A stretch of DNA of 64,000 nt, taken from positions 1-64,000 of the forward strand of contig JAACZU010000004.1 of assembly GCA_009996615.1 (NCBI GenBank), read 5' to 3'. The position numbers were made by a program, and so were the translations under genes. Positions 11,109 to 19,058 of this stretch are shown here, one piece after another. The notes beneath the pieces were generated by a model. The model saw only the letters and a list, made by a program, of their open reading frames with translations. It ran no database searches and was not told where the DNA came from. The stretch's first letter is position 1; each line of letters opens with the position of its first letter. This DNA is from Rhodanobacteraceae bacterium. Lineage in GTDB: Bacteria; Pseudomonadota; Gammaproteobacteria; Xanthomonadales; Rhodanobacteraceae.

Positions 11109-11608
11109 GCCGATGTCTCCCCAAGTATCGAACACCACCTGGAAGCAGGTTCCAGACGCACAGCAACACACCTCCCGCCATCCGGCGGCAGGTGAATATC
11201 AATCGATGGCAGCAAAGCCGGCGCCCTGAGGCGCGCTGGTACGAGAGCAATACCCCGATACATCCCGAAATCCCCCGGTCGCGAGCGACTTGGCTGTGGG
11301 CGTGGTGCATGCAGCGGGTTGTCCGCGCAGCGGGCACGCCTGAGCCGATTCCGAATGCTGACTCCTGCGGGCGACATCCCCTTCGCCGCGCTGGACCGCC
11401 CGACTATAAGCTGGTGTCTCGGGAGACGACAAGCATGTTGAATGCACGTGCTCGCCGCAGTGCAACGAAAAGGCATCCGCTTGCGCATCCCACGCTGTGC
11501 GAACCTGATTGCGCGGCGCCGCAATACGCCCACGCATGCACGGTATGTCGTCCACGCGCGGCGCGCTTCACATACGATGCGCCGATTCGATCTCGAGAGG
11601 GTGTCCCC
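11109..11608. other. 500 bp divergent intergenic region
   Basis: This gap separates the minus-strand mosaic protein from the plus-strand penicillin-acylase family gene. It holds the candidate minus-strand promoter at 11403-11432. I see no convincing gene, RNA or terminator. A long in-frame extension of the acylase reading frame runs through it but has no signal peptide or family similarity. Confidence 0.5.
11403..11432 (-). promoter_or_regulatory. Candidate promoter of the giant mosaic protein gene
   Basis: On the minus strand TTGTCG (11427-11432), an 18 bp spacer and TATAGT (11403-11408) form a sigma70-like promoter about 295 bp before the start codon. The 13-mer at 11399-11411 containing the -10 is identical to one upstream of the second mosaic protein gene (17796-17808). 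Confidence 0.5.
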
Positions 11609-13987
11609 ATGCTGCTTCGATCCCGCCGGGGCTGGCGCATTGCCGGCGCGCTGGCCTTGCTGTGCGCGCTGTTGCCGGTGACGGGCTGGTTGCTGTTGCG
11701 CGCCAGCCTGCCTCGCTATGCCGGCGAGGTCCGCGATGCGGCGCTGGCACAGCCGGTCGCGGTCGAGCGCGACGCGCTCGGCAGCGTGACGGTGCGCGCC
11801 GCCGGACGCGAGGACGCGGCATGGGCGCTCGGCTACGTCCACGCGCAGGAGCGCTACTTCGAGATGGACTTGCTGCGTCGGCGCGCCGCCGGCGAGCTGG
11901 CCGAGCTGTTCGGCGCCGCCGCGCTGCCGGTCGACCGCGCCGCGCGCGCGCATCGCATGCGCGCACGCCTGCAGTCCGCGCTCGCCGCGCTGCCGCCGGA
12001 GCAGCGCGCGCAACTGGCCGCCTATCGCGCCGGCGTCAACCGCGGCCTGGCCGACCTGTCGGCGCGTCCGTTCGCCTACCTGCTCACGCGCAACGTCCCG
12101 CAGCCGTGGCGCGACGAGGACAGCCTGCTCGCGATCGCCGCGATGGCGTTCACGTTGAACGACAGCGAGAATAAGCGCGAGCTCGCATTCAGCCGCATGC
12201 GCGCCGCGCTGCCCGCCGCCGCGTTCCGCTTCCTCGCCGCCAGCGGCGGCGGCTGGGACGCGCCGCTGGCCGGCGCGCCGCTGGACTGGCCCGATCCGCC
12301 AGCCCCCGGCGAGCTCGACCTGCGCACGCTCGGCGCCCAGTGGCTGCGCCACGAGCAGGCCACCGTCGAGCGCGTGCCCGGCAGCAACAGCTTCGCGGTC
12401 AGCGGCGCGCTCGCCGGCGGCGCCGCGCTGGTCGCCAACGACATGCACCTGGACCTGCGCGTGCCGAACCTGTGGTTCCGCGCCCGCCTCGTCTATCCGA
12501 ACCCGCAGCGCCCCGGCGAGCAGGTCGACATCACCGGCGCGAGCCTGCCCGGTACACCGGCGATCGTGGTCGGCAGCAACGGCAGGATCGCGTGGGGCTT
12601 CACCAACAGCTACATCGACAACGTCGACTGGGTGCGCGTGCAGCGCGACCCGGACGATGCGCAGCGCTACCTCGCCCCCGGCGGCTGGGCCAGCATCGAG
12701 CGGCACGAGGAAACGATCCGCGTGCACGGCGCCGCCGACGAGACGCTCGTCGTCGAGGACACGCAGTGGGGCCCGATCCTCGCCAGCGACGCCGACGGCA
12801 CGCCGCTGGCGCTGGCCTGGAGCATGCACCGCCCCGGCGCGATCAACACCGACCTGGTGCACCTGGAGCAGGCCGAAAACGCCGACCAGGCCGTCGCGAT
12901 CGCGCAGGCGAGCGGCGTGCCGCCGCAGAACTTCGTGGTCGGCGACCGCCACGGCAGCATCGCCTGGACGATCGCCGGGCGCATTCCCAGGCGCGTCGGC
13001 GGCTTCGACCCGATGCTGCCGGCGGACTGGTCGCAGCCGGGCAGCGGCTGGGACGGCTGGCTCGACCCGCGCGACTACCCGCTGATCGCCAACCCGCCAT
13101 GGCAGCGGCTGTGGACCGCGAACCAGCGCCTCGTCGAAGGCCCGGCGCTGGCGATGCTCGGCGACGGCGGCTACGACCTCGGCGCGCGCGCGCGGCAGAT
13201 CCGCGACGACCTGCGCGCGAAGCAGCGCTTCACGCCGGCCGACCTGCTGCAGGTCCAGCTCGACGACCGCGCGCTGTTCCTGGAACGCTGGAAGGACCTG
13301 CTCGTGCTCGAGCTCAATCGCGCGCCGGCCTCGCCGCTGGTCGCGGCGATGCAGCGTGCGCTGGGCGACTGGAACGGCGAGGTCGCGGTCGACTCGGTCG
13401 CCTACCGCCTCGTGCGCGCCTGGCGCAGCGAGGTCGTCGACAGCGTGCTCGACGCGTTCGCCGGTGCCGTGCGCCACGACTTCCCGGACTTCGCGCTGCC
13501 CAAGCTGCCGCAAGCCGAGCATGCCGTGTGGACGCTTATCAGCCAGCGGCCGGCCCACCTGCTGCCGCCCGGCCACGCCGACTGGGACGCGCTGCTGATC
13601 GCCTGCGCCGAGCGCGCCGGCGGCAAGCTCGACGCGCAGGACGGCGGCCTCGCCGCACGCACCTGGGGCGAGCGCAACACCGCGCGCATCGCGCATCCGC
13701 TGTCGCGCGCCCTGCCCGCCTTCGTCGCGCGCTGGCTCGACATGCCCGCGCTGCCGCTGCCCGGCGACAACAACACGCCGCGCGTGCAGGCGCCGGACTT
13801 CGGCGCCTCGGAGCGCTTCGCCGTCGCTCCCGGCGACGAGGCCCACGGCTACTTCATGATGCCCGGCGGTCAGAGCGGGCATCCGCTGTCGCCGTACTAC
13901 GGCGCCGGCCACGCCGACTGGGTGAACGGCACGCCGACGCCGTTCCTGCCGGGACCGCCGCAGCAGGTGCTGCACCTGTCGCCCTGA
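11609..13987 (+). CDS. Penicillin acylase family protein (Ntn hydrolase)
   Basis: The 792-residue protein belongs to the family of self-processing amidases that includes penicillin G acylases and acyl-homoserine-lactone acylases. The new beta-chain N-terminus is probably Ser259 in PGSNSFAVSG, which becomes the nucleophile after cleavage. Supporting family landmarks are GYVHAQERYFEMD near residue 75, ANDMHLDLRVPNLW just after the nucleophile, and GDNNTPRV towards the C-terminus. I start at ATG 11609 (MLLRSRRGWR), which gives one strong N-terminal membrane segment or signal, so the enzyme is probably periplasmic. The substrate cannot be read from sequence; quorum-signal acylase activity is only a possibility. 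It lies alone on the plus strand between two minus-strand mosaic protein genes. Confidence 0.9.
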   Translation: MLLRSRRGWRIAGALALLCALLPVTGWLLLRASLPRYAGEVRDAALAQPVAVERDALGSVTVRAAGREDAAWALGYVHAQERYFEMDLLRRRAAGELAELFGAAALPVDRAARAHRMRARLQSALAALPPEQRAQLAAYRAGVNRGLADLSARPFAYLLTRNVPQPWRDEDSLLAIAAMAFTLNDSENKRELAFSRMRAALPAAAFRFLAASGGGWDAPLAGAPLDWPDPPAPGELDLRTLGAQWLRHEQATVERVPGSNSFAVSGALAGGAALVANDMHLDLRVPNLWFRARLVYPNPQRPGEQVDITGASLPGTPAIVVGSNGRIAWGFTNSYIDNVDWVRVQRDPDDAQRYLAPGGWASIERHEETIRVHGAADETLVVEDTQWGPILASDADGTPLALAWSMHRPGAINTDLVHLEQAENADQAVAIAQASGVPPQNFVVGDRHGSIAWTIAGRIPRRVGGFDPMLPADWSQPGSGWDGWLDPRDYPLIANPPWQRLWTANQRLVEGPALAMLGDGGYDLGARARQIRDDLRAKQRFTPADLLQVQLDDRALFLERWKDLLVLELNRAPASPLVAAMQRALGDWNGEVAVDSVAYRLVRAWRSEVVDSVLDAFAGAVRHDFPDFALPKLPQAEHAVWTLISQRPAHLLPPGHADWDALLIACAERAGGKLDAQDGGLAARTWGERNTARIAHPLSRALPAFVARWLDMPALPLPGDNNTPRVQAPDFGASERFAVAPGDEAHGYFMMPGGQSGHPLSPYYGAGHADWVNGTPTPFLPGPPQQVLHLSP

Positions 13988-14043
13988 CCTCGCGGCGCCG
14001 CGGCGATGGCGGGAACCGCGCCAGCAGCGCTGCCCTGGTCCTG

Positions 14044-14397
14044 CAGCTTGAACGGTCGGTCCGCGGTCGTGCGTGAAGCATCGCGCCTGCCGGCGCTCCC
14101 ACAGGCACAACGCGGCACCGCTCTTGGTGGGAGCGGCGGAAGCCGCGATGCTCTCGTCCGGCAGCTTGATCGGTCGGTCCGCGATCGTGCGCGAAGCATC
14201 GCGCCTGCCGGCGCTCCCACAGGCACAACGCGGCACCGCTTTTGGTGGGAGCGGCGGAAGCCGCGATGCTCTCGTCCGGCAGCTTGATCGGTCGGTCCGC
14301 GGTCGTGCGTGAAGCATCGCGCCTGCCGGCGCTCCCACAGGCACAACGCGGCACCGCTCTTGGTGGGAGCGGCGGAAGCCGCGATGCTCTCGACCGA
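14044..14397. repeat. Three tandem 118 bp repeats, each an inverted REP pair (family E)
   Basis: Nearly identical units start at 14044, 14162 and 14280 with a constant 118 bp period and only a few mismatches. Each unit contains two ~26 bp palindromic elements in opposite orientation: the complement of TGTGGGAGCGCCGGCAGG, and GTGGGAGCGGCGGAAGCC. Single copies or pairs of the same elements occur at 24796-24866, 36339-36460 and 62464-62487. The array fills most of the gap between the acylase and the terminator at 14434. No gene is seen here. Confidence 0.92.
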
Positions 14398-14433
14398 TGG
14401 CATGCGGTAATGATTGTTTTCCGCCGGCCCCTG

Positions 14434-14466
14434 AAAAAAACGAGGCCTCCGCGAACGGAGGCCTCG
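14434..14466 (-). terminator. Rho-independent terminator of the second mosaic protein gene
   Basis: An 11 bp perfect stem (CGAGGCCTCCG and its complement) with a CGAA loop on the plus strand is followed on the minus strand by seven T residues. It lies 23 bp past the stop codon at 14490. Confidence 0.92.
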
Positions 14467-14489
14467 GAAATTGAAACAATGGGCAGCGG

Positions 14490-17400
14490 TTATGGGACCG
14501 TGATCGGATCACCCGCCTTGTTGTAGGCGTAGTCCACGATCGTGGCCGGGAAGCCGGCCGGTGCGGTGGTCCTCAGGTGCACGTAGCCGTAGCAAATCCC
14601 CGACGCCGGCGGGCTCGGCAGCGACGAGCAGTTGAAGCGGAAGCCGAGGTAGCCATCCGCGCCCGCCGCCCATGCCGCGGGACCGGGGTTGTTGGTGGTC
14701 GACCAGGTCGACGCCGGACCGATCACCGCGCCCGACTGCAGCACGAGGAAGTCCGAGGTCCCGGCCGATCCGGACACACCGGCGATGTCCGGGGCGCCGG
14801 TGTTCCACCAGAACGTCAACTGGACGTTGTTGTTGTACGGATTGAAATGGTAGTTGGGGACATCGGCATCCTGGATGTCGCCGGTGATCCAGTTGACCGA
14901 CGTGCCGTCGAGGTTGTTCTGCACGAGATGGTTGATCGGACCACTGACGACGATGTCCGGGTTGCCCGCGCTGCCATCGAAACCGTCCTTGAAGATCAGG
15001 TCCGGCTGCGTCACGGTCAGCGAGACCGGCACCTCGATCAACGGATGCGCCGGGTCGTTGGTGGTGATGCACAGCTGCGCGTCGTAACTGCCGGCGGCCA
15101 GGCTGCCGGCGGCCGGATTGGCGGTGATCGTGACGTTGGTGCTGGCGCCACCGTTGACCGAGCCACTGGACGGAGCAGCCGTCAGCCACGGCACGACCGG
15201 CCCGGTGCACGGGCCGCTGCCACCGGCTTCGCCGGTCGCGCGGATCAGCCAATTGCCGGCGAAACCGAAGCTGTCGATGGTGCCGATGACATCGTTGGCA
15301 CCCAGGTTCGGATTCGCATCACCCGTATTCATCGCCGCCACGTAGGAGCGCGCGGCGCTGGTCGAGCTGGTGTCGATCGCGGCCGGATACAGCGCCGGCG
15401 CCACGCCACCCGCGGCGAAGCTGTCGATGAAGCCGATGTAGACATCGCCGGCACCGGGCACGCTGAAGCTCGTCACGTAGGTTTCGAACGTGTTGAGCGC
15501 ACCGATCGTGACCAGCTTGTCGGTGCCCAGGCGCACCGAGTTGGCCGGGTTGCCGTCACCGTCCGCGTCGTAGTACGCGACGAGGTTGACCTGCTTGCCG
15601 ACCAGCGTGCCGTCGGTGTTGTTCGGCCACATGATCGAGATCGAGTCGACCGTCAACGCCTGCGTCACGGTGAAGCGGTTCACCCAGATCGCCGGGAACT
15701 CCACGTTCGGCGTCACGGAGTTGTCGACCCAGCCGATGTTGTCCTCGTAGCTGCCGTCGTCGAGCATGAACTGGATCGTGCTGCCGGACGCCCACGGCGC
15801 GGCGTTCTGCAGCGGCGAGAACGCGCCGCCGGCAGCGAGCCTGGGCGCGCGGTTGCGCAGGGTGACCAGCTTCTCCTCGACATTCGGACTGATGCCGGCC
15901 TCCTTCGAGACCAGCTCGACCGCGGCCGGCCGCAGCGGCTGCGAACTGGAGCGCGCGGACATCGACCAGGTCAGCGGGCTGCTGCCGGCCGCGTTGGCGA
16001 TGCTCAGCGTCGCGGTGGACGTGCCATTGGTGGCCGCGCTCATCGACAGCATGATCGGCGACACGGTCGCCGACGGATCGTTCGCGGGCGCGCCGCCGAT
16101 CGTGATCGGCCGGCCGTCGCCGTCGAAGCCGGTGTCGACGATCACCGCCGGGAAGCCGTTGGGACCGGTGCTGGTGATGTGCACGAAGCCGTAGCAGGTG
16201 CCGCCGGCGACGGGCGCGGGGAGGCGGCCGTTGCAGTTGAACTTCACGCCCAGGTACGCATCGGTGCCGGCCAGCCAGTCGGCCGCCATCTGCACCGAGC
16301 CGCTGGTGCCGGAAGAGAACGTGGTGGACGGACCGATCACGTCGCCGGGCTGGAACGTCCGCGCCTTGCCGCTCCCGTCGACGGCGTACTGGCCGCCGTT
16401 GGTGCTGTTGATCTTCCACAGCGTGAGGCTGTTGCTGCTGGACCAGAAATTGAAGTCCCAATTTCCGCTGATCGGCCCCGAGTCGTCCATCGCGCCCGAC
16501 ACGATGTTCAACGAGGTGCCGGCGGTCGTCGCGGCGATCGTGTGGTTCAGCGGGCCGGACAGGATGATGCCGTTGCCGCCGACCTGCAGGGTCGCGCTCG
16601 CGGCATTGGCATTGCTGCCGTGCTGTGTCGCCAGCGCCCCCACCGGGATCGTGTTGACGTAGCTGCCGTTGCTCGCCGCGGTGACCTTCACCGTCACGGT
16701 GCAGCTGCCGTTGGCGGGAATCTGCGCACCGCTGTTGAGCGAGACGCTGCCGCTACCGGCGGCGGCCGTGACCGTGCCCGAGGGACAGGTGGTCGATGCA
16801 TTCGGCGTCGCCGCCACGACCAGGCCGGCCGGCAGCGTGTCGGTCAGGGCCGAGGCCAGCGTCGCGGCGGTCGGCTGGCTGGAGTTGTTCAGCGTGATCG
16901 TCAGCGTGCTCGTGGCGCCGGCGTCGATCAGCGTCGGCGCGAAGGCCTTGGCGAGCGACGGCGCGCCCGGGCCGGCCAGCGGCATCGCGGCGCGGATCAT
17001 CAGCGAGCGATACGCCGGGTGCGCGGTCTCGATCGTCTGCCACGGCCCGGTATTCGACCACGAGTAGCCGCCGGCGCTCGGCGTCGCCGCCGTCTCGTCG
17101 GACGCGACGAACACGCCCGCGCCGGTGCTGGTCGGTACCCAGTTGGCCGAGATGTAGACGCTGCCGGAGGCGATGTTGAGGTTGAGATCGGAGATGTCGA
17201 ACGCCTCGAACGTCGGCGTGACCGGCACGCCGGAGATCGACACCGGATGCCCGACCACCGCCTTGCTGCCGAGCACGGTGCCCGGCGTGCCGCCGGCGCC
17301 GTCGGCCGCGTACACGACGATGTTGAAGTTGAGCGTGTTGATGCCGGCGTTCGTGATCAGCGCGAAGCACACGGTCGATATCGTGGCCGGATAGGCCGCC

Positions 17401-17642
17401 GGCGTGAACTTGTCGGCCAGGCGACCATCGGTGACGGTAGCCTGCCAACCGTAGCCGTTCTCGGCTACGCCGTCGTCGTGCACGATCAGGTTCGACGTTC
17501 CGGGTGCGCAGGAGGTGCCTGTCGGCGCCTCGAAGGTGATCGGCTGGCTGAGCGTCGTGCGCAGGTCCGCCTGTTGCGCGGTCGCGAGCCCCATGCCGGC
17601 GGCGGCGCAAACCGCAAGTACCGCTGTAGTCAATCGCTTCAT
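14490..17642 (-). CDS. Secreted mosaic protein with split Ig-like domain and duplicated C-terminal-type domain
   Basis: The 1050-residue product begins MKRLTTAVLAVCAAAGMG, a Sec signal peptide. I prefer this start over the in-frame ATG at 17684 because of the signal and the parallel with its neighbour at 11108. An N-terminal beta domain (about 30-215) is followed by a DUF11-like repeat (APSLAKAFAPTLIDAG, about 222-340). Next is a ~160-residue domain (about 357-519) with NHTIAATTAGTSLNIV and CYGFVHITSTGPNGFPA. Then comes a BACON-like fold split by a ~250-residue insert (halves near 520-560 and 815-880). IFKDGFDGSAGN follows, and a second copy of the ~160-residue domain ends the protein. The same domain occurs in the 2707-residue protein. 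No enzyme motif is seen; a cell-surface or extracellular structural role is inferred. Confidence 0.85.
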   Translation of the reverse strand: MKRLTTAVLAVCAAAGMGLATAQQADLRTTLSQPITFEAPTGTSCAPGTSNLIVHDDGVAENGYGWQATVTDGRLADKFTPAAYPATISTVCFALITNAGINTLNFNIVVYAADGAGGTPGTVLGSKAVVGHPVSISGVPVTPTFEAFDISDLNLNIASGSVYISANWVPTSTGAGVFVASDETAATPSAGGYSWSNTGPWQTIETAHPAYRSLMIRAAMPLAGPGAPSLAKAFAPTLIDAGATSTLTITLNNSSQPTAATLASALTDTLPAGLVVAATPNASTTCPSGTVTAAAGSGSVSLNSGAQIPANGSCTVTVKVTAASNGSYVNTIPVGALATQHGSNANAASATLQVGGNGIILSGPLNHTIAATTAGTSLNIVSGAMDDSGPISGNWDFNFWSSSNSLTLWKINSTNGGQYAVDGSGKARTFQPGDVIGPSTTFSSGTSGSVQMAADWLAGTDAYLGVKFNCNGRLPAPVAGGTCYGFVHITSTGPNGFPAVIVDTGFDGDGRPITIGGAPANDPSATVSPIMLSMSAATNGTSTATLSIANAAGSSPLTWSMSARSSSQPLRPAAVELVSKEAGISPNVEEKLVTLRNRAPRLAAGGAFSPLQNAAPWASGSTIQFMLDDGSYEDNIGWVDNSVTPNVEFPAIWVNRFTVTQALTVDSISIMWPNNTDGTLVGKQVNLVAYYDADGDGNPANSVRLGTDKLVTIGALNTFETYVTSFSVPGAGDVYIGFIDSFAAGGVAPALYPAAIDTSSTSAARSYVAAMNTGDANPNLGANDVIGTIDSFGFAGNWLIRATGEAGGSGPCTGPVVPWLTAAPSSGSVNGGASTNVTITANPAAGSLAAGSYDAQLCITTNDPAHPLIEVPVSLTVTQPDLIFKDGFDGSAGNPDIVVSGPINHLVQNNLDGTSVNWITGDIQDADVPNYHFNPYNNNVQLTFWWNTGAPDIAGVSGSAGTSDFLVLQSGAVIGPASTWSTTNNPGPAAWAAGADGYLGFRFNCSSLPSPPASGICYGYVHLRTTAPAGFPATIVDYAYNKAGDPITVP

Positions 17643-17651
17643 CGTGATTCC

Positions 17652-17680
17652 CCATCCATTTGCGAAAGAGGCATGGATGG
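17652..17680 (-). promoter_or_regulatory. 5'-leader hairpin overlapping the ribosome binding site
   Basis: Perfect 8 bp arms (CCATCCAT at 17652-17659 and ATGGATGG at 17673-17680, plus strand) flank a 13 nt loop. The hairpin ends 9 nt before the start codon of the mosaic protein. In the mRNA the 3' arm runs into GGATGGGG, the likely Shine-Dalgarno region, so folding could hide it. Confidence 0.45.
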
Positions 17681-17799
17681 TCACGGCTCATCGGAAGTAC
17701 TGCGTCCGAAGTCCGCAATCCATCCAAGGTCACTGCTTGATTTTCGATGACTGCCCCGGCCAATCGTTCAGGGGTTCCCCACGGGCCGCAGGCATCCCG

Positions 17800-17828
17800 A
17801 CTATAAGCGGCCGGGCGCCGCAGAACAA
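17800..17828 (-). promoter_or_regulatory. Candidate promoter of the second mosaic protein gene
   Basis: On the minus strand TTGTTC (17823-17828), a 17 bp spacer and TATAGT (17800-17805) lie about 158 bp before the start codon. The -10 region is inside the 13-mer shared with the promoter at 11403-11432. Confidence 0.5.
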
Positions 17829-17894
17829 ATCGCGGCCGTTTTCAAACGTGCCGCATCGCACGAAAGAGCCCGATGCTTGTGCCTCCAGCCAGCT

Positions 17895-18905
17895 TCAAAC
17901 CCGGTAATACTCCCGATACCACGCCACGAAGTTCGCCACGCCCTGCTCCACCGACACCACCGGCCGGTAGCCGACGTTGGCCACCAGGTCGGACACGTCG
18001 GCTTCGGTGTCCGGCACGTCGCCTGCCTGCAGCGGCAGCATCTCCATCTGCGCCTTGCGGCCCAGGCATTGCTCCAGCACCTCGATGTAGCGCAGCAGTT
18101 CCACCGGCTGCTCGTTGCCGATGTTGTAGAGGCGGTAAGGCGCCACGCCGCTGGTCGCCGGGTCCGGCGCGTCACCACGCCAGGCCGGATCCACGCCCGG
18201 TACGCGGTCAAGCGTGCGGATCACGCCTTCGACGATATCGTCGACGTAGGTGAAGCTGCGCTTGTGGCGGCCGTGGTTGAACACCTTGATCGGCTCGCCG
18301 GCGAGGATCGCGCGCGTGAACAGGAACAGCGCCATGTCCGGTCGCCCCCACGGGCCATACACGGTGAAGAAGCGCAGTCCGGTGCACGGCAGGTCGTAAA
18401 GATGGGCGTAGCCGTGCGCCATCATCTCGTTCGCCTTCTTCGTGGCCGCGTACAGCGTCAACGGATGCTCGGTCGACTGGTGCTCGCTGAACGGCATCGC
18501 GGTGTTGGCGCCGTACACCGAACTGGTCGAGGCGAACACCAGATGCTCCACGCCGTGATGCCGGCAGCCCTCCAGCACGTGCAAGGTGCCGGTGACGTTG
18601 CTGCTGACGTACACATGCGGATTCTGCGCCGCATAGCGCACGCCCGCCTGCGCCGCCAGATGCACCACACGCCGCGGCCGGTGCGTCGCGAACACGTCCT
18701 CCATCGCCGCACGATCGGCCAGATCCGCGGTGACGTGCGTGTAACCCGCCAACTCCCGCAGCCGCGCCAGCCGCGCCTGCTTCAGGGAGACGTCGTAGTA
18801 ATCGTTGAGGTTGTCGAGACCGACCACCTCGTCACCGCGCGCCAACAGGCGCTGGGCGACGTGCGAACCGATGAAACCGGCGGTGCCGGTGACGAGGATT
18901 TTCAT
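17895..18905 (-). CDS. NAD-dependent epimerase, UDP-glucuronate 4-epimerase type
   Basis: This 336-residue short-chain dehydrogenase/reductase probably interconverts UDP-glucuronate and UDP-galacturonate for surface polysaccharide synthesis. The Rossmann motif is [11 protein letters not shown] near the N-terminus. The NAD-specificity strand ends in [14 protein letters not shown], characteristic of the glucuronate epimerase (capsule protein I/LpsL) group. The catalytic Ser is in FASTSSVYG, and Tyr and Lys are in [10 protein letters not shown]. The motif [14 protein letters not shown] is typical of this group. Start ATG 18905 follows AGGATGATGATTCC. No other polysaccharide genes are adjacent, so the polymer served is unknown. 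Confidence 0.92.
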   Translation of the reverse strand: MKILVTGTAGFIGSHVAQRLLARGDEVVGLDNLNDYYDVSLKQARLARLRELAGYTHVTADLADRAAMEDVFATHRPRRVVHLAAQAGVRYAAQNPHVYVSSNVTGTLHVLEGCRHHGVEHLVFASTSSVYGANTAMPFSEHQSTEHPLTLYAATKKANEMMAHGYAHLYDLPCTGLRFFTVYGPWGRPDMALFLFTRAILAGEPIKVFNHGRHKRSFTYVDDIVEGVIRTLDRVPGVDPAWRGDAPDPATSGVAPYRLYNIGNEQPVELLRYIEVLEQCLGRKAQMEMLPLQAGDVPDTEADVSDLVANVGYRPVVSVEQGVANFVAWYREYYRV

Positions 18906-19046
18906 GGAATCATCATCCTGGGACAGCGTTGGATGCGGAAGAAAATGGCCGACGCGGCAGTTGCCTGCTCCGCTTACATCATGTCACAGCGTCGCAGCCG
19001 GCTTGCTCACCATCTCGCGGCCCAACGGGTCCCAGCCTGCACCCGC

Positions 19047-19052
19047 TACACT
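19047..19052 (+). promoter_or_regulatory. -10 element placed for a leaderless mRNA (phospholipase D-like gene)
   Basis: TACACT in the context GCTACACTGCCC ends 6 nt before ATG 19059, so transcription would start at or beside the start codon. There is no Shine-Dalgarno. No good -35 is visible. Confidence 0.45.
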
Positions 19053-19058
19053 GCCCGC

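Noticed and set aside
14044..14397. Tandem repeats considered as a CRISPR array.
   Set aside because: The full 118 bp unit is conserved with no unique spacers, and there are no cas genes.
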